Assembly: GCF_013131805.1 (NCBI RefSeq)
Contig: NZ_JABJRC010000002.1
Location: forward strand, 434,001 to 498,000
Source: Kribbella sandramycini
Lineage (GTDB): Bacteria > Actinomycetota > Actinomycetes > Propionibacteriales > Kribbellaceae
Reading direction: 5' to 3'
Length of the DNA: 64,000 bases
Position 1 is the stretch's first letter. Every line of letters begins with the position of its first letter. This document shows positions 19,401 to 26,257 of this stretch, in pieces. Both the position numbers and the translations under genes were made by a program. The notes below the pieces were generated by a model. That model saw nothing but the letters and a program-made list of their open reading frames with translations, made no database searches and was not told the DNA's origin.

Positions 19401-20729
19401 CAGCCCGGCTCCAGTGCGGCCGAATCGGCATCGGAACCGACGATGGCCTTCCGGGCCGTGCATGCCGAGCAGGAAGCCCAGGCGGTGGAAACCGTGCTGG
19501 TGAAGCTGCTCGATCGGCGGATCGAGGTGATCCCGGAGTTCGAGCCGGTGCTGCGGATGTGGCGCCAATGGCTGGCGTCCCGCAAGGTGCTCACCGACGA
19601 TCTGCAGGAGGGTCCTGAGCACGCCGCGGCAGCGGCCCGGAGCGACTTCGGTTCCAGCAGCCCGTACGGCGAGTTGATCGTGCGGTCCTACCGACGGCTG
19701 ATCGAGCGGCTCGACGACTACCGATCGATCCTCGAAGGGCGGCTCGACGCATCGGTCCTGCTGGACGACGACGTCCTGGCTCCGGCCCGGTTGGCGGCTT
19801 CCGACGCCGGCGCGGCCGACGTACTGGACGCGTTCGCCGCCGACCTGGGCCCGGAACTACGGATCGCGGAGCTCGGTGGCTCGGGTGACACCGCCCGCGC
19901 GCTGGCCGAGCGTGGGTACGACGCGCGTCAGGTCGAGGTTCATGACGGCTGGGTCGACGCGGCCGATCGCTGGGCGTACGACGTGGTGATCGCCGCGAAC
20001 TCGTTCCACCGCTTCCCGGACCCGGCCCACGGACCGGCGCTGGCAAGCCTGCTGGTCAAACCCGGCGGGCGGCTGATCGGTGCCGAGCGCACCGACCTGA
20101 CCCCGATCGCGATGCTGACGGCCGCGCTGCTCGATCGCGCGTACACGGGTTTCGACCCGGTCCGCCGCCGGGCCGGTACGCCGATGCTGTCCGGAGCCGG
20201 ATGGGCCGGACACCTGACGGCGTCCGGGTGGCGAGCTGCCTCGTCCACCTCGGTCGCGAACTCGTTCCTGAACCGGTTCACGGCCGATGCGCCGCTCGGG
20301 GTGATCGACCTGGAGCGGTTGCGGGCGCATGTCGCGGAGCGGGTTCCGGCGCACATGGTGCCGGAGTTGTTCGAGGTTCGGGCCTGGTTGCCGTTGAGCT
20401 CGAACGGCAAGGTCGACCGGGCTGCCGTGGCGCGCCTCTGGCCGGACCAAGCCGCGGGCGCCGACGACGGCGAGCCCGAGGGAGAGCTCGAGCAGGCGGT
20501 CGCGGCGATGTGGTCCGAGCTGCTCGGCCTGAACTCGTTCGGACGCGGGTGGAGCTTCTTCGGCCACGGCGGCAACAGTCTGCTCGCCACCCGGTTCGTC
20601 GAGGCCGTTCGGCAGCGGTTCGCCATCGAGCTGCCGCTGCGCACCGTCTTCGCCAACCCGACCGTGGCCGCCGTCGCCGCTGCGCTCGAGGCCGAGCTCG
20701 GCACCGACGTCGAGGAGGGCGAGCTGTGA
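13449..20729 (+). CDS. NRPS1: ArCP-Cy-A1-PCP-Cy-A2(MT/E-like insert)-PCP
   Basis: Two-module synthetase of 2426 residues that starts the chain. Domains: aryl carrier with phosphopantetheine Ser49 (GLDSI); heterocyclisation Cy1 with DMVAADAIS at 236-244; A1 about 550-1010 with YVIYTSGSTGEPKG from 674; PCP1 Ser1061 (LGGDSL); Cy2 with DNLILDALS at 1239-1247; A2 from about 1558 with YVIFTSGSTGEPKG from 1684; an insert of about 330 residues between the A8 and A10 motifs; PCP2 Ser2377 (GGNSL). A2 pocket residues read D-L-Y-N-L-S-M-I-W-K, a cysteine code. A1 reads D-L-F-N-L-G-L-I-H-K, a Cys/Thr hybrid. The insert has a weak SAM-motif (ELGGSG) and resembles the degenerate MT-like epimerase segments of PchE and HMWP2. 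It is expected to make aryl-azoline-thiazoline on the enzyme. It lacks a TE, so the chain passes to NRPS2. Confidence 0.95.
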   Translation: MTENKGGGSKLPDVHEAVAELSARVAAVLEVNAGEIGEHDNLIEHGLDSIGAMRLAGEWRRAGIGVAFTELATEPTLAAWRVLLTNAAQTDREPATPTQAIDESAPFDLALMQHAYWVGRTQGQQLGGVAAHFYDEFDGTGVQPDRLEAAVRQVLARHGMLRVQVLDDGRQQILPESTWPGLTVHDLRDAPDWADRLLGLRTGLSHRQLDIAAGEVLDIQLSLLPDDATRVHVNLDMVAADAISLRVLLADLARCYEGETLPPIGYSFPAYQADRARPGVASARDYWQERLTSLPAAPQLPVATDAVAATTVVRRHRWLDPEALRTLNRWSRRHALTPAMTLAAVFAETLTRWSAEPDFLLNLPLFDREPIHPEVAGLVGDFTSSVLLAWEGSAPGSFADRAQRLQEQFHADAAHTAYSGVEVLRDLSRLRGEQLLAPVVYTSALGLGELFPREVRECFGEASWIISQGPQVWLDAQVTELNGGLLLNWDAREDAFAPGVLDAMFAAHSALIDDLLAGAEAWSQPVATPLPAAQAATRARVNDTFAARTPHRLHDGFFRTAAEQPERIALCWGADGQSTYGAVAAQALAVAGHLVAEGIEPGDLVAVSLPKGPEQVIAVLGVLAAGAAYVPIGIDQPALRKERICTAAGVRIVLDELVHAEPLAAPRAGADLAYVIYTSGSTGEPKGVKLTHAAAMNTIDDLIERFGIGADDRTLAISALDFDLSVFDLFGPLSTGGAVVLPQEAERRDATAWLGLVERHRATVLNCVPALLDLLLTAAEGPVPLRVVLLGGDWVTTDLPGRLAAVAPTARFAGLGGTTETAIHSTIEEVVGGVVPEGWTSVPYGVPLGNVACRVVDHLGRDCPDWVPGELWIGGDGVARGYRGDPERTADRFVILGDRRWYRTGDRARYWPDGRLEFLGRADHQVKVRGHRIELGEIESALTACPGVAQAIAAAVGPRTLGAVVTGAVSPDELRAALAKRLPKAMIPDRLTVLDALPLSANGKVDRAAVTKLLAGLDLGDTAVSAPEGPIETVVATAWSELLAVTGVGRESDFFTLGGDSLLATRLVGKLRTAGLDGVTLSALFERPGLADFCTTLRFGAVEQEAPVTARPAERHEPFAPTDVQRAYWFGRDEGLTLGGTGCHFYREYDVLDLDLPRLEQAVDRLIQRHEMLRAVFDADGNQRILAEVPAFTVELFDGDETELRAAASHQMFDPACWPLFSIRAVRSGRRTRLAVGLDNLILDALSILRFYAELSSLYADPDTRLEPVGLSFRDYVLDLPEPSAQSRTYWSERVADLPPPPRLPLRIDPADIRRPRFTRREFRVDETRWQAITDQARAHGLSPSGVLLAAFAEVLGRWSAAPELTLNLTLFDRREVHPDVGRVLGDFTSLLLVGHRPEPSETWLATARRTQGELWAALDHRDVSAVEVQRDIGRRTGDPGFTVPVVFTSALGVSGCELSTPGALFAEQVWGVSQTPQVWLDHQVTEVAGGISLNWDAVEELFPAGLLDAMFDGYRQMLDWLATADWTTPTPDLLPTAQSAVRQQVNATDGELPDGLLHSGFFGQAARTPDAVALVWGGGELTYSVLAERALSVAGALTERGVQPGDAIAVTLPKGPEQIIAVLGILAAGGTYVPIGVDQPQARRARIHRLAGVWVVIDEASFAKMAGTPLPAPVDVPADQAAYVIFTSGSTGEPKGVEITHRAALNTVADINDRYGVGPADRVLAVSALDFDLSVYDIFGPLAAGAGIVLIEEDARRDARRWFGLVAEHGVTVWNSVPALLDMLMVVAEPDRTNLRVILVSGDWVGLDLPGRARGLWPESRFVAMGGATEASIWSNAFEVGTVDPSWPSIPYGHPLRNQQFRVVDGRGRDCPDWVGGELWIGGSGVAVGYRGAPEQTARQFVADPEGRRWYRTGDLGRYWPDGTLEFLGRVDQQVKLRGHRIELGEIEAALTDHPTVGAAVASVVGSGSARRLAAAVLPSRSPQPGSSAAESASEPTMAFRAVHAEQEAQAVETVLVKLLDRRIEVIPEFEPVLRMWRQWLASRKVLTDDLQEGPEHAAAAARSDFGSSSPYGELIVRSYRRLIERLDDYRSILEGRLDASVLLDDDVLAPARLAASDAGAADVLDAFAADLGPELRIAELGGSGDTARALAERGYDARQVEVHDGWVDAADRWAYDVVIAANSFHRFPDPAHGPALASLLVKPGGRLIGAERTDLTPIAMLTAALLDRAYTGFDPVRRRAGTPMLSGAGWAGHLTASGWRAASSTSVANSFLNRFTADAPLGVIDLERLRAHVAERVPAHMVPELFEVRAWLPLSSNGKVDRAAVARLWPDQAAGADDGEPEGELEQAVAAMWSELLGLNSFGRGWSFFGHGGNSLLATRFVEAVRQRFAIELPLRTVFANPTVAAVAAALEAELGTDVEEGEL

Positions 20730-21748
20730 TCGGCATCCTCGGCGCCACCGGCGAAGTCGGCCGCGCGGCCACGGCTTTCCTCGCCGGCCGAACTGCCCTG
20801 CGCCTCGGCAGCCGCACCTTCGCCGCCGCACCAGACGCTGAAGGCCGGATGGGAGTCGATCTGGACGACGCCCGGTCGGTGGAGCAGTTCGTCGCCGGGT
20901 GCACGGTGGTGGTGAACTGCGCGGGACCGTCGGTGCGCTACTCGGAACACGTCGCACAGGCCGCGCTGCGGGCTGGTGTGGATCTGGTCGACGCCGGGGG
21001 CGACGGTGCGCTCGCGTCGCGGCTGGACGAACCGGCTCGCGCTGCCGAGCGGCGAATCGTGCTGGCGGCTGGAGCTCTGCCGGGTCTGTCCGGGTTGTTG
21101 CCGCGGTTGGTCGCCCCGAACCACCGCGACGTCCGCGCGTACTTCGTGGTCCGGGACCGGTTCAGCCGCGTGGCCGCCGCGGACTACCTCGACGGCGTGC
21201 TCAGCGCGTCGACGCGACCGTTGGCCGGCTGGCGAGACGGCCGCGTGGTCGCCAACTCGTTGTCGCGGGCAACCCTTCGGCTCCCGCAGTTCGCGGAGCC
21301 GGTTCCGGCGTTCCCGTTCCTTGACGACGAAGCCGAGCAGGTGGCCCGATCGCTCGGCATCGCGCGCCTCGACTGGTACAGCGCCTTCGAAGGACCGCGG
21401 CTGGCCGGGGCACTCGATCAGACCCGCGGCCTGGATCGCGAGCAGGCGATCGACCTCGTCTGTTCGGCATCGGCCCTCGACACGGCCGGTCTGGAGCCGC
21501 GGACGACGTTCGTCGTGGAGCTCGACGCCGCCGAGACGGTCGTGTTCCACGGGCCGGGCATCTCGGAGCTCACCGGGACGACGGCCGCGGTCGCCGCGCT
21601 CGCCGTCCAGGAGACGTCGATGCCGCCGGGGGCAGGGCTCGCGGCGTGCGTGCTCGATCCCGAGCGCACCTTTGCGTCGATCGGACAGCTCGCCAAGGTT
21701 CCAGGGACCATCGAGGACCTGAGCGTGGTCGAGGACGGCGTCCTGTGA
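20726..21748 (+). CDS. Saccharopine-dehydrogenase-like NAD(P)-binding oxidoreductase
   Basis: Reductase/dehydrogenase of 340 residues with an N-terminal Rossmann motif GILGATGEVGRAA and a saccharopine-dehydrogenase-like core (VVNCAGPSVRYSEHVAQAAL). Start is GTG at 20726, overlapping the NRPS1 stop as GTGA. Upstream open sequence in the same frame runs through NRPS1 and is not used. The stop overlaps the next GTG in the same way, so NRPS1, this gene and the imine reductase are translationally coupled. It differs in family from the adjacent Irp3-type reductase. Possible roles are reduction of a second azoline or of a released intermediate. No substrate can be read from the sequence. Confidence 0.85.
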   Translation: MIGILGATGEVGRAATAFLAGRTALRLGSRTFAAAPDAEGRMGVDLDDARSVEQFVAGCTVVVNCAGPSVRYSEHVAQAALRAGVDLVDAGGDGALASRLDEPARAAERRIVLAAGALPGLSGLLPRLVAPNHRDVRAYFVVRDRFSRVAAADYLDGVLSASTRPLAGWRDGRVVANSLSRATLRLPQFAEPVPAFPFLDDEAEQVARSLGIARLDWYSAFEGPRLAGALDQTRGLDREQAIDLVCSASALDTAGLEPRTTFVVELDAAETVVFHGPGISELTGTTAAVAALAVQETSMPPGAGLAACVLDPERTFASIGQLAKVPGTIEDLSVVEDGVL

Positions 21749-22800
21749 CTCGTCTGAAGGCCGTCGTCTGCGGGACGACGTTCGGTCAGTTCTACCTGGC
21801 GGCGTTGCATCGGCTGCCGGGCGAGTTCGAGCCGGTGGGGATCGTTGCCCGCGGAAGCAGCCGCTCGGCCGCGGTCGCCGCGCGGGCCGGGGTACCGCTC
21901 TACACCTCGGTCGACGAGCTCCCGGGCGATGTCGACGTCGCCTGCGTCGTGGTCCGATCCGGTGCGATGGGCGGCCCCGGCAGCGAGCTGGCCGAGCAGC
22001 TGCTGACACGTGGCGTCAACGTGCTGCAGGAGCAGCCGGTGCACCACGGCGATCTGGCCGCCTGTTACCGGGCTGCCCGCGTGGGCGGAGCGACGTACCG
22101 GCTCGGTGATCTGTACGTGCACCTATCTGCGGTGCAGCGGTTCGTCGCGGCGGCCCGGGTGCTGCTGGAACACCGCGCGGCCGCCTACATCGATGCGGCC
22201 TGTTCCATGCAGGTCGCGTTCCCGCTGCTGCACATTCTCGGTGCCGCCCTCGGCGGCGTGCTGCGTCCATGGCAGATCAGTGCCGTGGGCAACGACACCG
22301 GCCTCGCCTTGCTGCACGGCGAGATTGGCGGCGTCCCGCTCACGCTGCGTGTCCAGAACGAGGTCGATCCCGATGATCCGGACAACCATCTGCACTTCCT
22401 GCACCGGATCACGATCGGCACCAGCAGCGGTGGCCTCACCCTGACCGACACTCATGGACCGGTGCTGTGGAACCCGCGGCTGCACATCCCGGCCGGTGTG
22501 CGGGACGCCTTCGACTTCGACGCCGACCACCTCAGCGCTGACGCGTCCTCGATCGTCGGACCGGCCGGCACGGCGAGCTATCGCGAGCTCCTGTCCGCCG
22601 AGTGGCCGACCGCGATCGGCGCCGATCTGCTCGCCTTGCGGGAGCAGGTGCTGGGCCAGTCGGACCGGCCCGAGCAGTACCACCTCGCCTTGAGCCGGAT
22701 GTGGCACGACCTCACGAACTCACTTGGCTATCCGGTGCTCCGGCCGGGGCAGGCGCACGAGCCGCTGCCGGTCGAGCTCCTCACCGCGGAGGTGCGCTGA
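21745..22800 (+). CDS. Thiazolinyl imine reductase (Irp3/PchG/YbtU family)
   Basis: Gfo/Idh-fold NADPH-dependent reductase of 351 residues that converts a carrier-bound thiazoline to a thiazolidine, as in yersiniabactin and pyochelin synthesis. Diagnostic features are the N-terminal VVCGTTFGQFYLAAL nucleotide-binding segment and NVLQEQPVHHGDL, which corresponds to the LQEHPVH motif of Irp3. Start is GTG at 21745, in a GTGA overlap with the previous gene. Its 3' end overlaps the convergent methyltransferase gene by 20 bases. With three Cy domains in the pathway, one ring is predicted to be reduced; ring two is likely by analogy with yersiniabactin and pyochelin, where the reduced ring follows the aryl-thiazoline. 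Confidence 0.9.
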   Translation: MTRLKAVVCGTTFGQFYLAALHRLPGEFEPVGIVARGSSRSAAVAARAGVPLYTSVDELPGDVDVACVVVRSGAMGGPGSELAEQLLTRGVNVLQEQPVHHGDLAACYRAARVGGATYRLGDLYVHLSAVQRFVAAARVLLEHRAAAYIDAACSMQVAFPLLHILGAALGGVLRPWQISAVGNDTGLALLHGEIGGVPLTLRVQNEVDPDDPDNHLHFLHRITIGTSSGGLTLTDTHGPVLWNPRLHIPAGVRDAFDFDADHLSADASSIVGPAGTASYRELLSAEWPTAIGADLLALREQVLGQSDRPEQYHLALSRMWHDLTNSLGYPVLRPGQAHEPLPVELLTAEVR

Positions 22801-24154
22801 GATGACGGCGTACCAGGAACAGGCGTTGCCCGAGCGGGGCGAGCGGGTGCTCCTCGGCCGGCAGCACGGCGACGGTCTCGGTCTCGCCCAGGATGTCGAG
22901 CCACTGGGCCCGGGTCAGGAACATCGCGCCGTCGTCCGCGTCCCGGGCGTCCTCGGCCGCGGTCATCATGAACGCCTGCGAGATGAGGATCTCGTAGTGC
23001 TCGCGGGTCGGCTCGGTGATCACCAGATGACCGCCGGGCGTGAGCAGCTCGACCAGGCCGGCGACCGTCCGATCGGCGTTCCGGGCGTTGTTGAGCACGC
23101 CCGCGCAGATGATCAGGTCGAATCGCCGCGGCTCGAACGGCGGGGCCGCGTCGATGTCGTACCGCTCGTACTTCAGCCACTCGGGCAGCCGTTCGCGCGC
23201 GATGGACAGGAAGTACGCCGAGACGTCCGTGAAGACGTACTCCGTCGGAGCGACCCCGATCGCGGCCAGGACGGCGTCGGTGGTCGCGCCGGTGCCCGCA
23301 CCGACCTCGAGCACGCGCAGCGGGCGCGGCAGCTCTTGAACCAGAGCCGCGATCGCCGCGTTCAGGTAGCGAGCCGTGATCGTCTCCCGGTAGACGGCGT
23401 CCGCGAGATCGGTGCGGCCTTGCGGGAACAGCAAGTACGTTGCCTCCTGTTCGCCGCGAACGAGGGCGTCGAGGTGATCGGCGTTGCTGCGCAGGTAGTC
23501 CACGAAGGTGGGGCTGCCGAGCCCGCTCGCCCAGGCCGCCCGGGCGCGCTGCCAGGCATCGTCGAGGTCGCCGATCGCCCGTCCGGCGCGGAACCCGCTG
23601 CCGTCGGTCGTCAGGTAGCCGTTGCCGACCAGGGCGCGCAGCCAGCGATCGAGCACGCGGTGATGGGCGGGCGGGGCACCGAGCGCGGCCCGGATCTGAT
23701 CGGTGCTCTGGGCAACCTTCTCGCCCTGGAACAGCCCAGCCGCGCGAAGGCTGCGAACCATCGACCCGAGGACGGCCTCGTCCAGGGCGGTCAGGAAGGC
23801 GTCAACCACCGCCGGATCGACCGGCCCGACGGCCTCGTCCGCGGCGACCGACAGCGCCGAGCTCAGATCGGTCTCCGCCACCGCGACGTGGATCAGCTCA
23901 GCGGTGAACAGCTCGGCCGCGCGAGCGGCGTCCGCGGCCGATGGCGGCGGACCGTGGTGGGTAACCGTCCGCAGCGTGCTCAGATCCGTCAGCGGCGCCG
24001 ACGGATCGTCGCACAGCCGCCACAGGAGCGCCGACGGAACGGTCAGGCCGGTGGCCCTGACCCGTTCGAGCAGCGCCAGCACCCGGGCCGGCGAATCGTC
24101 GGGGGAGATCGGGTGTTCGGAGCCCTCGGCAATGGCGGCGAAAGAGGTGGTCAC
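22781..24154 (-). CDS. Stand-alone methyltransferase homologous to NRPS-embedded MT domains
   Basis: SAM-dependent methyltransferase of 457 residues. Motif I is VLEVGAGTGATTD from 281 and a later block reads ELLTPGGHLVITEPT. Residues about 200-420 match, nearly motif by motif, the MT inserted in the A domain of NRPS2 (for example FVDYLRSN here, FLDYLRAN there). Residues about 35-80 (TVPSALLWRLCDD, then LSTLRTV) resemble a shrunken piece of an adenylation domain. So the gene looks like an excised A-MT segment of an NRPS that became free-standing. Start is GTG at 24154 with AAGGTG upstream. It probably acts in trans on a carrier-bound thiazoline (C-methylation) or thiazolidine (N-methylation); which one is unknown. 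Confidence 0.88.
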   Translation of the reverse strand: MTTSFAAIAEGSEHPISPDDSPARVLALLERVRATGLTVPSALLWRLCDDPSAPLTDLSTLRTVTHHGPPPSAADAARAAELFTAELIHVAVAETDLSSALSVAADEAVGPVDPAVVDAFLTALDEAVLGSMVRSLRAAGLFQGEKVAQSTDQIRAALGAPPAHHRVLDRWLRALVGNGYLTTDGSGFRAGRAIGDLDDAWQRARAAWASGLGSPTFVDYLRSNADHLDALVRGEQEATYLLFPQGRTDLADAVYRETITARYLNAAIAALVQELPRPLRVLEVGAGTGATTDAVLAAIGVAPTEYVFTDVSAYFLSIARERLPEWLKYERYDIDAAPPFEPRRFDLIICAGVLNNARNADRTVAGLVELLTPGGHLVITEPTREHYEILISQAFMMTAAEDARDADDGAMFLTRAQWLDILGETETVAVLPAEEHPLAPLGQRLFLVRRHLSAPPR

Positions 24155-24207
24155 GGCGTCACCTTAAACGCCGGAAGAAGTCTGAGGCAATGTTCTGGAG
24201 AATGCGG

Positions 24208-24861
24208 ATGAAACTGCGATCGAGTCACGTGCTGTGCAAAGTCGCGGACATTTCCGCGGCGGTCCGCGACTTTACCGGACAAGGTTTCACGGTGACCTGG
24301 GGGAGCCGTCCGGACAAGGCGCACAATGCGCTGTTGTGGTTCCCCGAGGGGCCTTTCGTGGAGCTCTTCGAACTCCCCGCCCGGGCCGCCGTGCTGCGCT
24401 GGCCGGTGGGCCTGCGGTACGGCGCCCCGGCCGGGCAGCGGATCGCCGCGTGGGCGCGGTCGGCCCCTGGCTGGGCCGACCTCGCGCTCGAGACCGACGC
24501 CCAGCACCTGCGGGCCGAGTACGCCGAGCTGTCCCGGCTCGACCTGCCGGTCTCCCGAATCCTGAAGGGACGCCGGACCAACCCGGACGGCTCCAAGGTG
24601 GGCTACCAGTTCCTGGCTCCGGCGCCGGCCGGACTGCCCTTCATCGTCTCGTCGTACGATCCGCCGCAGCGGCCGGCCGAGATCGCGCACCCGAACGGCG
24701 CGAAGTCCGTCGCCCGGATCCGGTTCGGCGTGGCCGCGCAGGACCGGGCGGGACTCGAAGCGCTGATCGGGCCGGACCCCTGGCTCGACGTCGTGCCGGC
24801 CGAACAGACCGGCGTCCAGTCCGTCGAGCTCAATGGGGCTCAGTTTGCCGGTGGACTGTGA
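24208..24861 (+). CDS. VOC/glyoxalase-like protein
   Basis: Protein of 217 residues of the vicinal-oxygen-chelate type (glyoxalase-3-like). It starts with SSHVLCKVADISAAVRDF and has a paired beta-alpha-beta layout. I chose ATG at 24208 because TGGAG lies seven bases upstream; ATGs at 24190 and 24202 are poorer. The 3' end overlaps the convergent FAD oxidoreductase by 22 bases. VOC proteins include metal-dependent dioxygenases, isomerases and binding/resistance proteins, so it may be a tailoring enzyme or a chelate-binding protein. Metal ligands could not be assigned with confidence. Confidence 0.75.
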   Translation: MKLRSSHVLCKVADISAAVRDFTGQGFTVTWGSRPDKAHNALLWFPEGPFVELFELPARAAVLRWPVGLRYGAPAGQRIAAWARSAPGWADLALETDAQHLRAEYAELSRLDLPVSRILKGRRTNPDGSKVGYQFLAPAPAGLPFIVSSYDPPQRPAEIAHPNGAKSVARIRFGVAAQDRAGLEALIGPDPWLDVVPAEQTGVQSVELNGAQFAGGL

Positions 24862-26174
24862 AGCGCCGGGCCGAAGCGGAACAGGTTCTCCGGATCCCAG
24901 ACCTGTTTGATCGCGACCAGTCGTTCGTGGTTGGCGCCGAACGCCGCGCCGACCCATTCGGGATCGGTGTCCGGCAGCAGGTTGAGGTACGGGCCCAGCG
25001 TCACGTCCTGCAGGGCTTGCCAGCCGTCGGCCGCCACCCCGACGTGCAGCTCGCTGTCGGCGGCGCCGTACCACTGGGCGCACAGCTCGACGAACCACTG
25101 CGCCTCGCGATGCGCGAACGCCGTCGGCCCGCCGCGGCCGATCGCGCCGCCGAGGGCACCGAAGACGACCGAGTAGTTGGGCCCGGAGGCCTGCCAGTGC
25201 TGGAGAATCCGGTCGAGGACGTCGTCCGGCAGGGCGGGCAGCAGCTCGCCGCGGTTGTAGACATGCTGCGACGCGAAGTCGGGCGGCGAGCCGAGCAGGC
25301 TCTGGTAGTCGGCGTAGGCCATCGGCCGGATCGCGGTGGCGACCGGTGCCGGATCGGTCAGCAACGGCCGGAGGACTTCATCCGCCCGCGCCGGGTCGCC
25401 GAACCAGGTCGGGATCAGCAGCGCACCGCGCTCGTACCAGTACTGCTCGGGGATGAAGGGCAGGGGCGGCGCCGTCCAGACGATGGCGATCAGCGATGCC
25501 TCGTCGGGCGCGGTCGCGAGCCAATCGCGTGCGCTGCGCAGCGCGGCCGGGACGGCGGCGTACGGATGCACGATCGGCCCGGCCACCACGGTGCTGACCG
25601 GATGCAGCCGGAAGGTGAAGCGCGTGACGACGCCGAAGTTTCCGCTGCCGCCGCGCAAGGCCCAGAACAGCTCCGGGTTCTCGTCCGCCGTGGCCCGGAC
25701 CACCGCGCCGGCCGCGGTGACGACCTCGGCCTCGACCAGGTTGTCGCTGGTCAGCCCGAACTGCCGGGACAGGTCGCCGACGCCGCCGCCGAGCGTGTGA
25801 CCGGCGATGCCGACCCCGGTGTTGCGGGCTCCGGGCAGCGCCAGCCCGTACGGCGCCGTACCGGCGTCGAACTCACCCCAGGTCAGGCCAGGACCGGCCG
25901 ACGCCAGCTGCCGGGCCGGGTCGACGACCAGCTGCTTCATCGGGCCGGTGTCGATCACCAGGCCGCCGTCGCAGGTACCCCAGCCGGCCACGTTCGCGCC
26001 GCCACCGCGGACCGCGACGCCGAGGCCGTGCGCACGCGCGTGATCGATGGCGGCGACCACATCGGCGGTGCCGGCGCAGCGGGCGATCGCGGCCGGGCGC
26101 CGGTCGATCCGGGCATTGCGGACCCGGCGGGCGGCGTCGTACGAGGGATCGCCGGGCCGGACGAGTTCGGGCAT
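24840..26174 (-). CDS. FAD-binding (PCMH/BBE-like) oxidoreductase lacking the flavin-anchor His
   Basis: Berberine-bridge-like oxidoreductase of 444 residues with FAD-binding blocks VRGGGANVAGWG, AGHTLGGGVGDLSR and LFWALRGGSGNFGVVT, and the C-terminal BBE block (WDPENLFRF). In relatives the first block reads GGGHN with His carrying covalent FAD. Here position 60 is Ala, and the second anchor cysteine of bicovalent members is also absent (GVGIAGH). Start is ATG at 26174 with AAAGGA upstream; the frame extends to 26,237 but lacks a good RBS. It is divergent from NRPS2 across 83 bases. A plausible job is oxidation of a thiazoline/oxazoline ring or of the aryl group. Confidence 0.9.
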   Translation of the reverse strand: MPELVRPGDPSYDAARRVRNARIDRRPAAIARCAGTADVVAAIDHARAHGLGVAVRGGGANVAGWGTCDGGLVIDTGPMKQLVVDPARQLASAGPGLTWGEFDAGTAPYGLALPGARNTGVGIAGHTLGGGVGDLSRQFGLTSDNLVEAEVVTAAGAVVRATADENPELFWALRGGSGNFGVVTRFTFRLHPVSTVVAGPIVHPYAAVPAALRSARDWLATAPDEASLIAIVWTAPPLPFIPEQYWYERGALLIPTWFGDPARADEVLRPLLTDPAPVATAIRPMAYADYQSLLGSPPDFASQHVYNRGELLPALPDDVLDRILQHWQASGPNYSVVFGALGGAIGRGGPTAFAHREAQWFVELCAQWYGAADSELHVGVAADGWQALQDVTLGPYLNLLPDTDPEWVGAAFGANHERLVAIKQVWDPENLFRFGPALHSPPAN

Positions 26175-26257
26175 TCGAGGTCCTTTCGAACGGACGGGTT
26201 CGGTGCCGAGGAAAGCATGCGTCACGCCATTTGCCAAGTTTTCCCCGGGAGGGCCGG

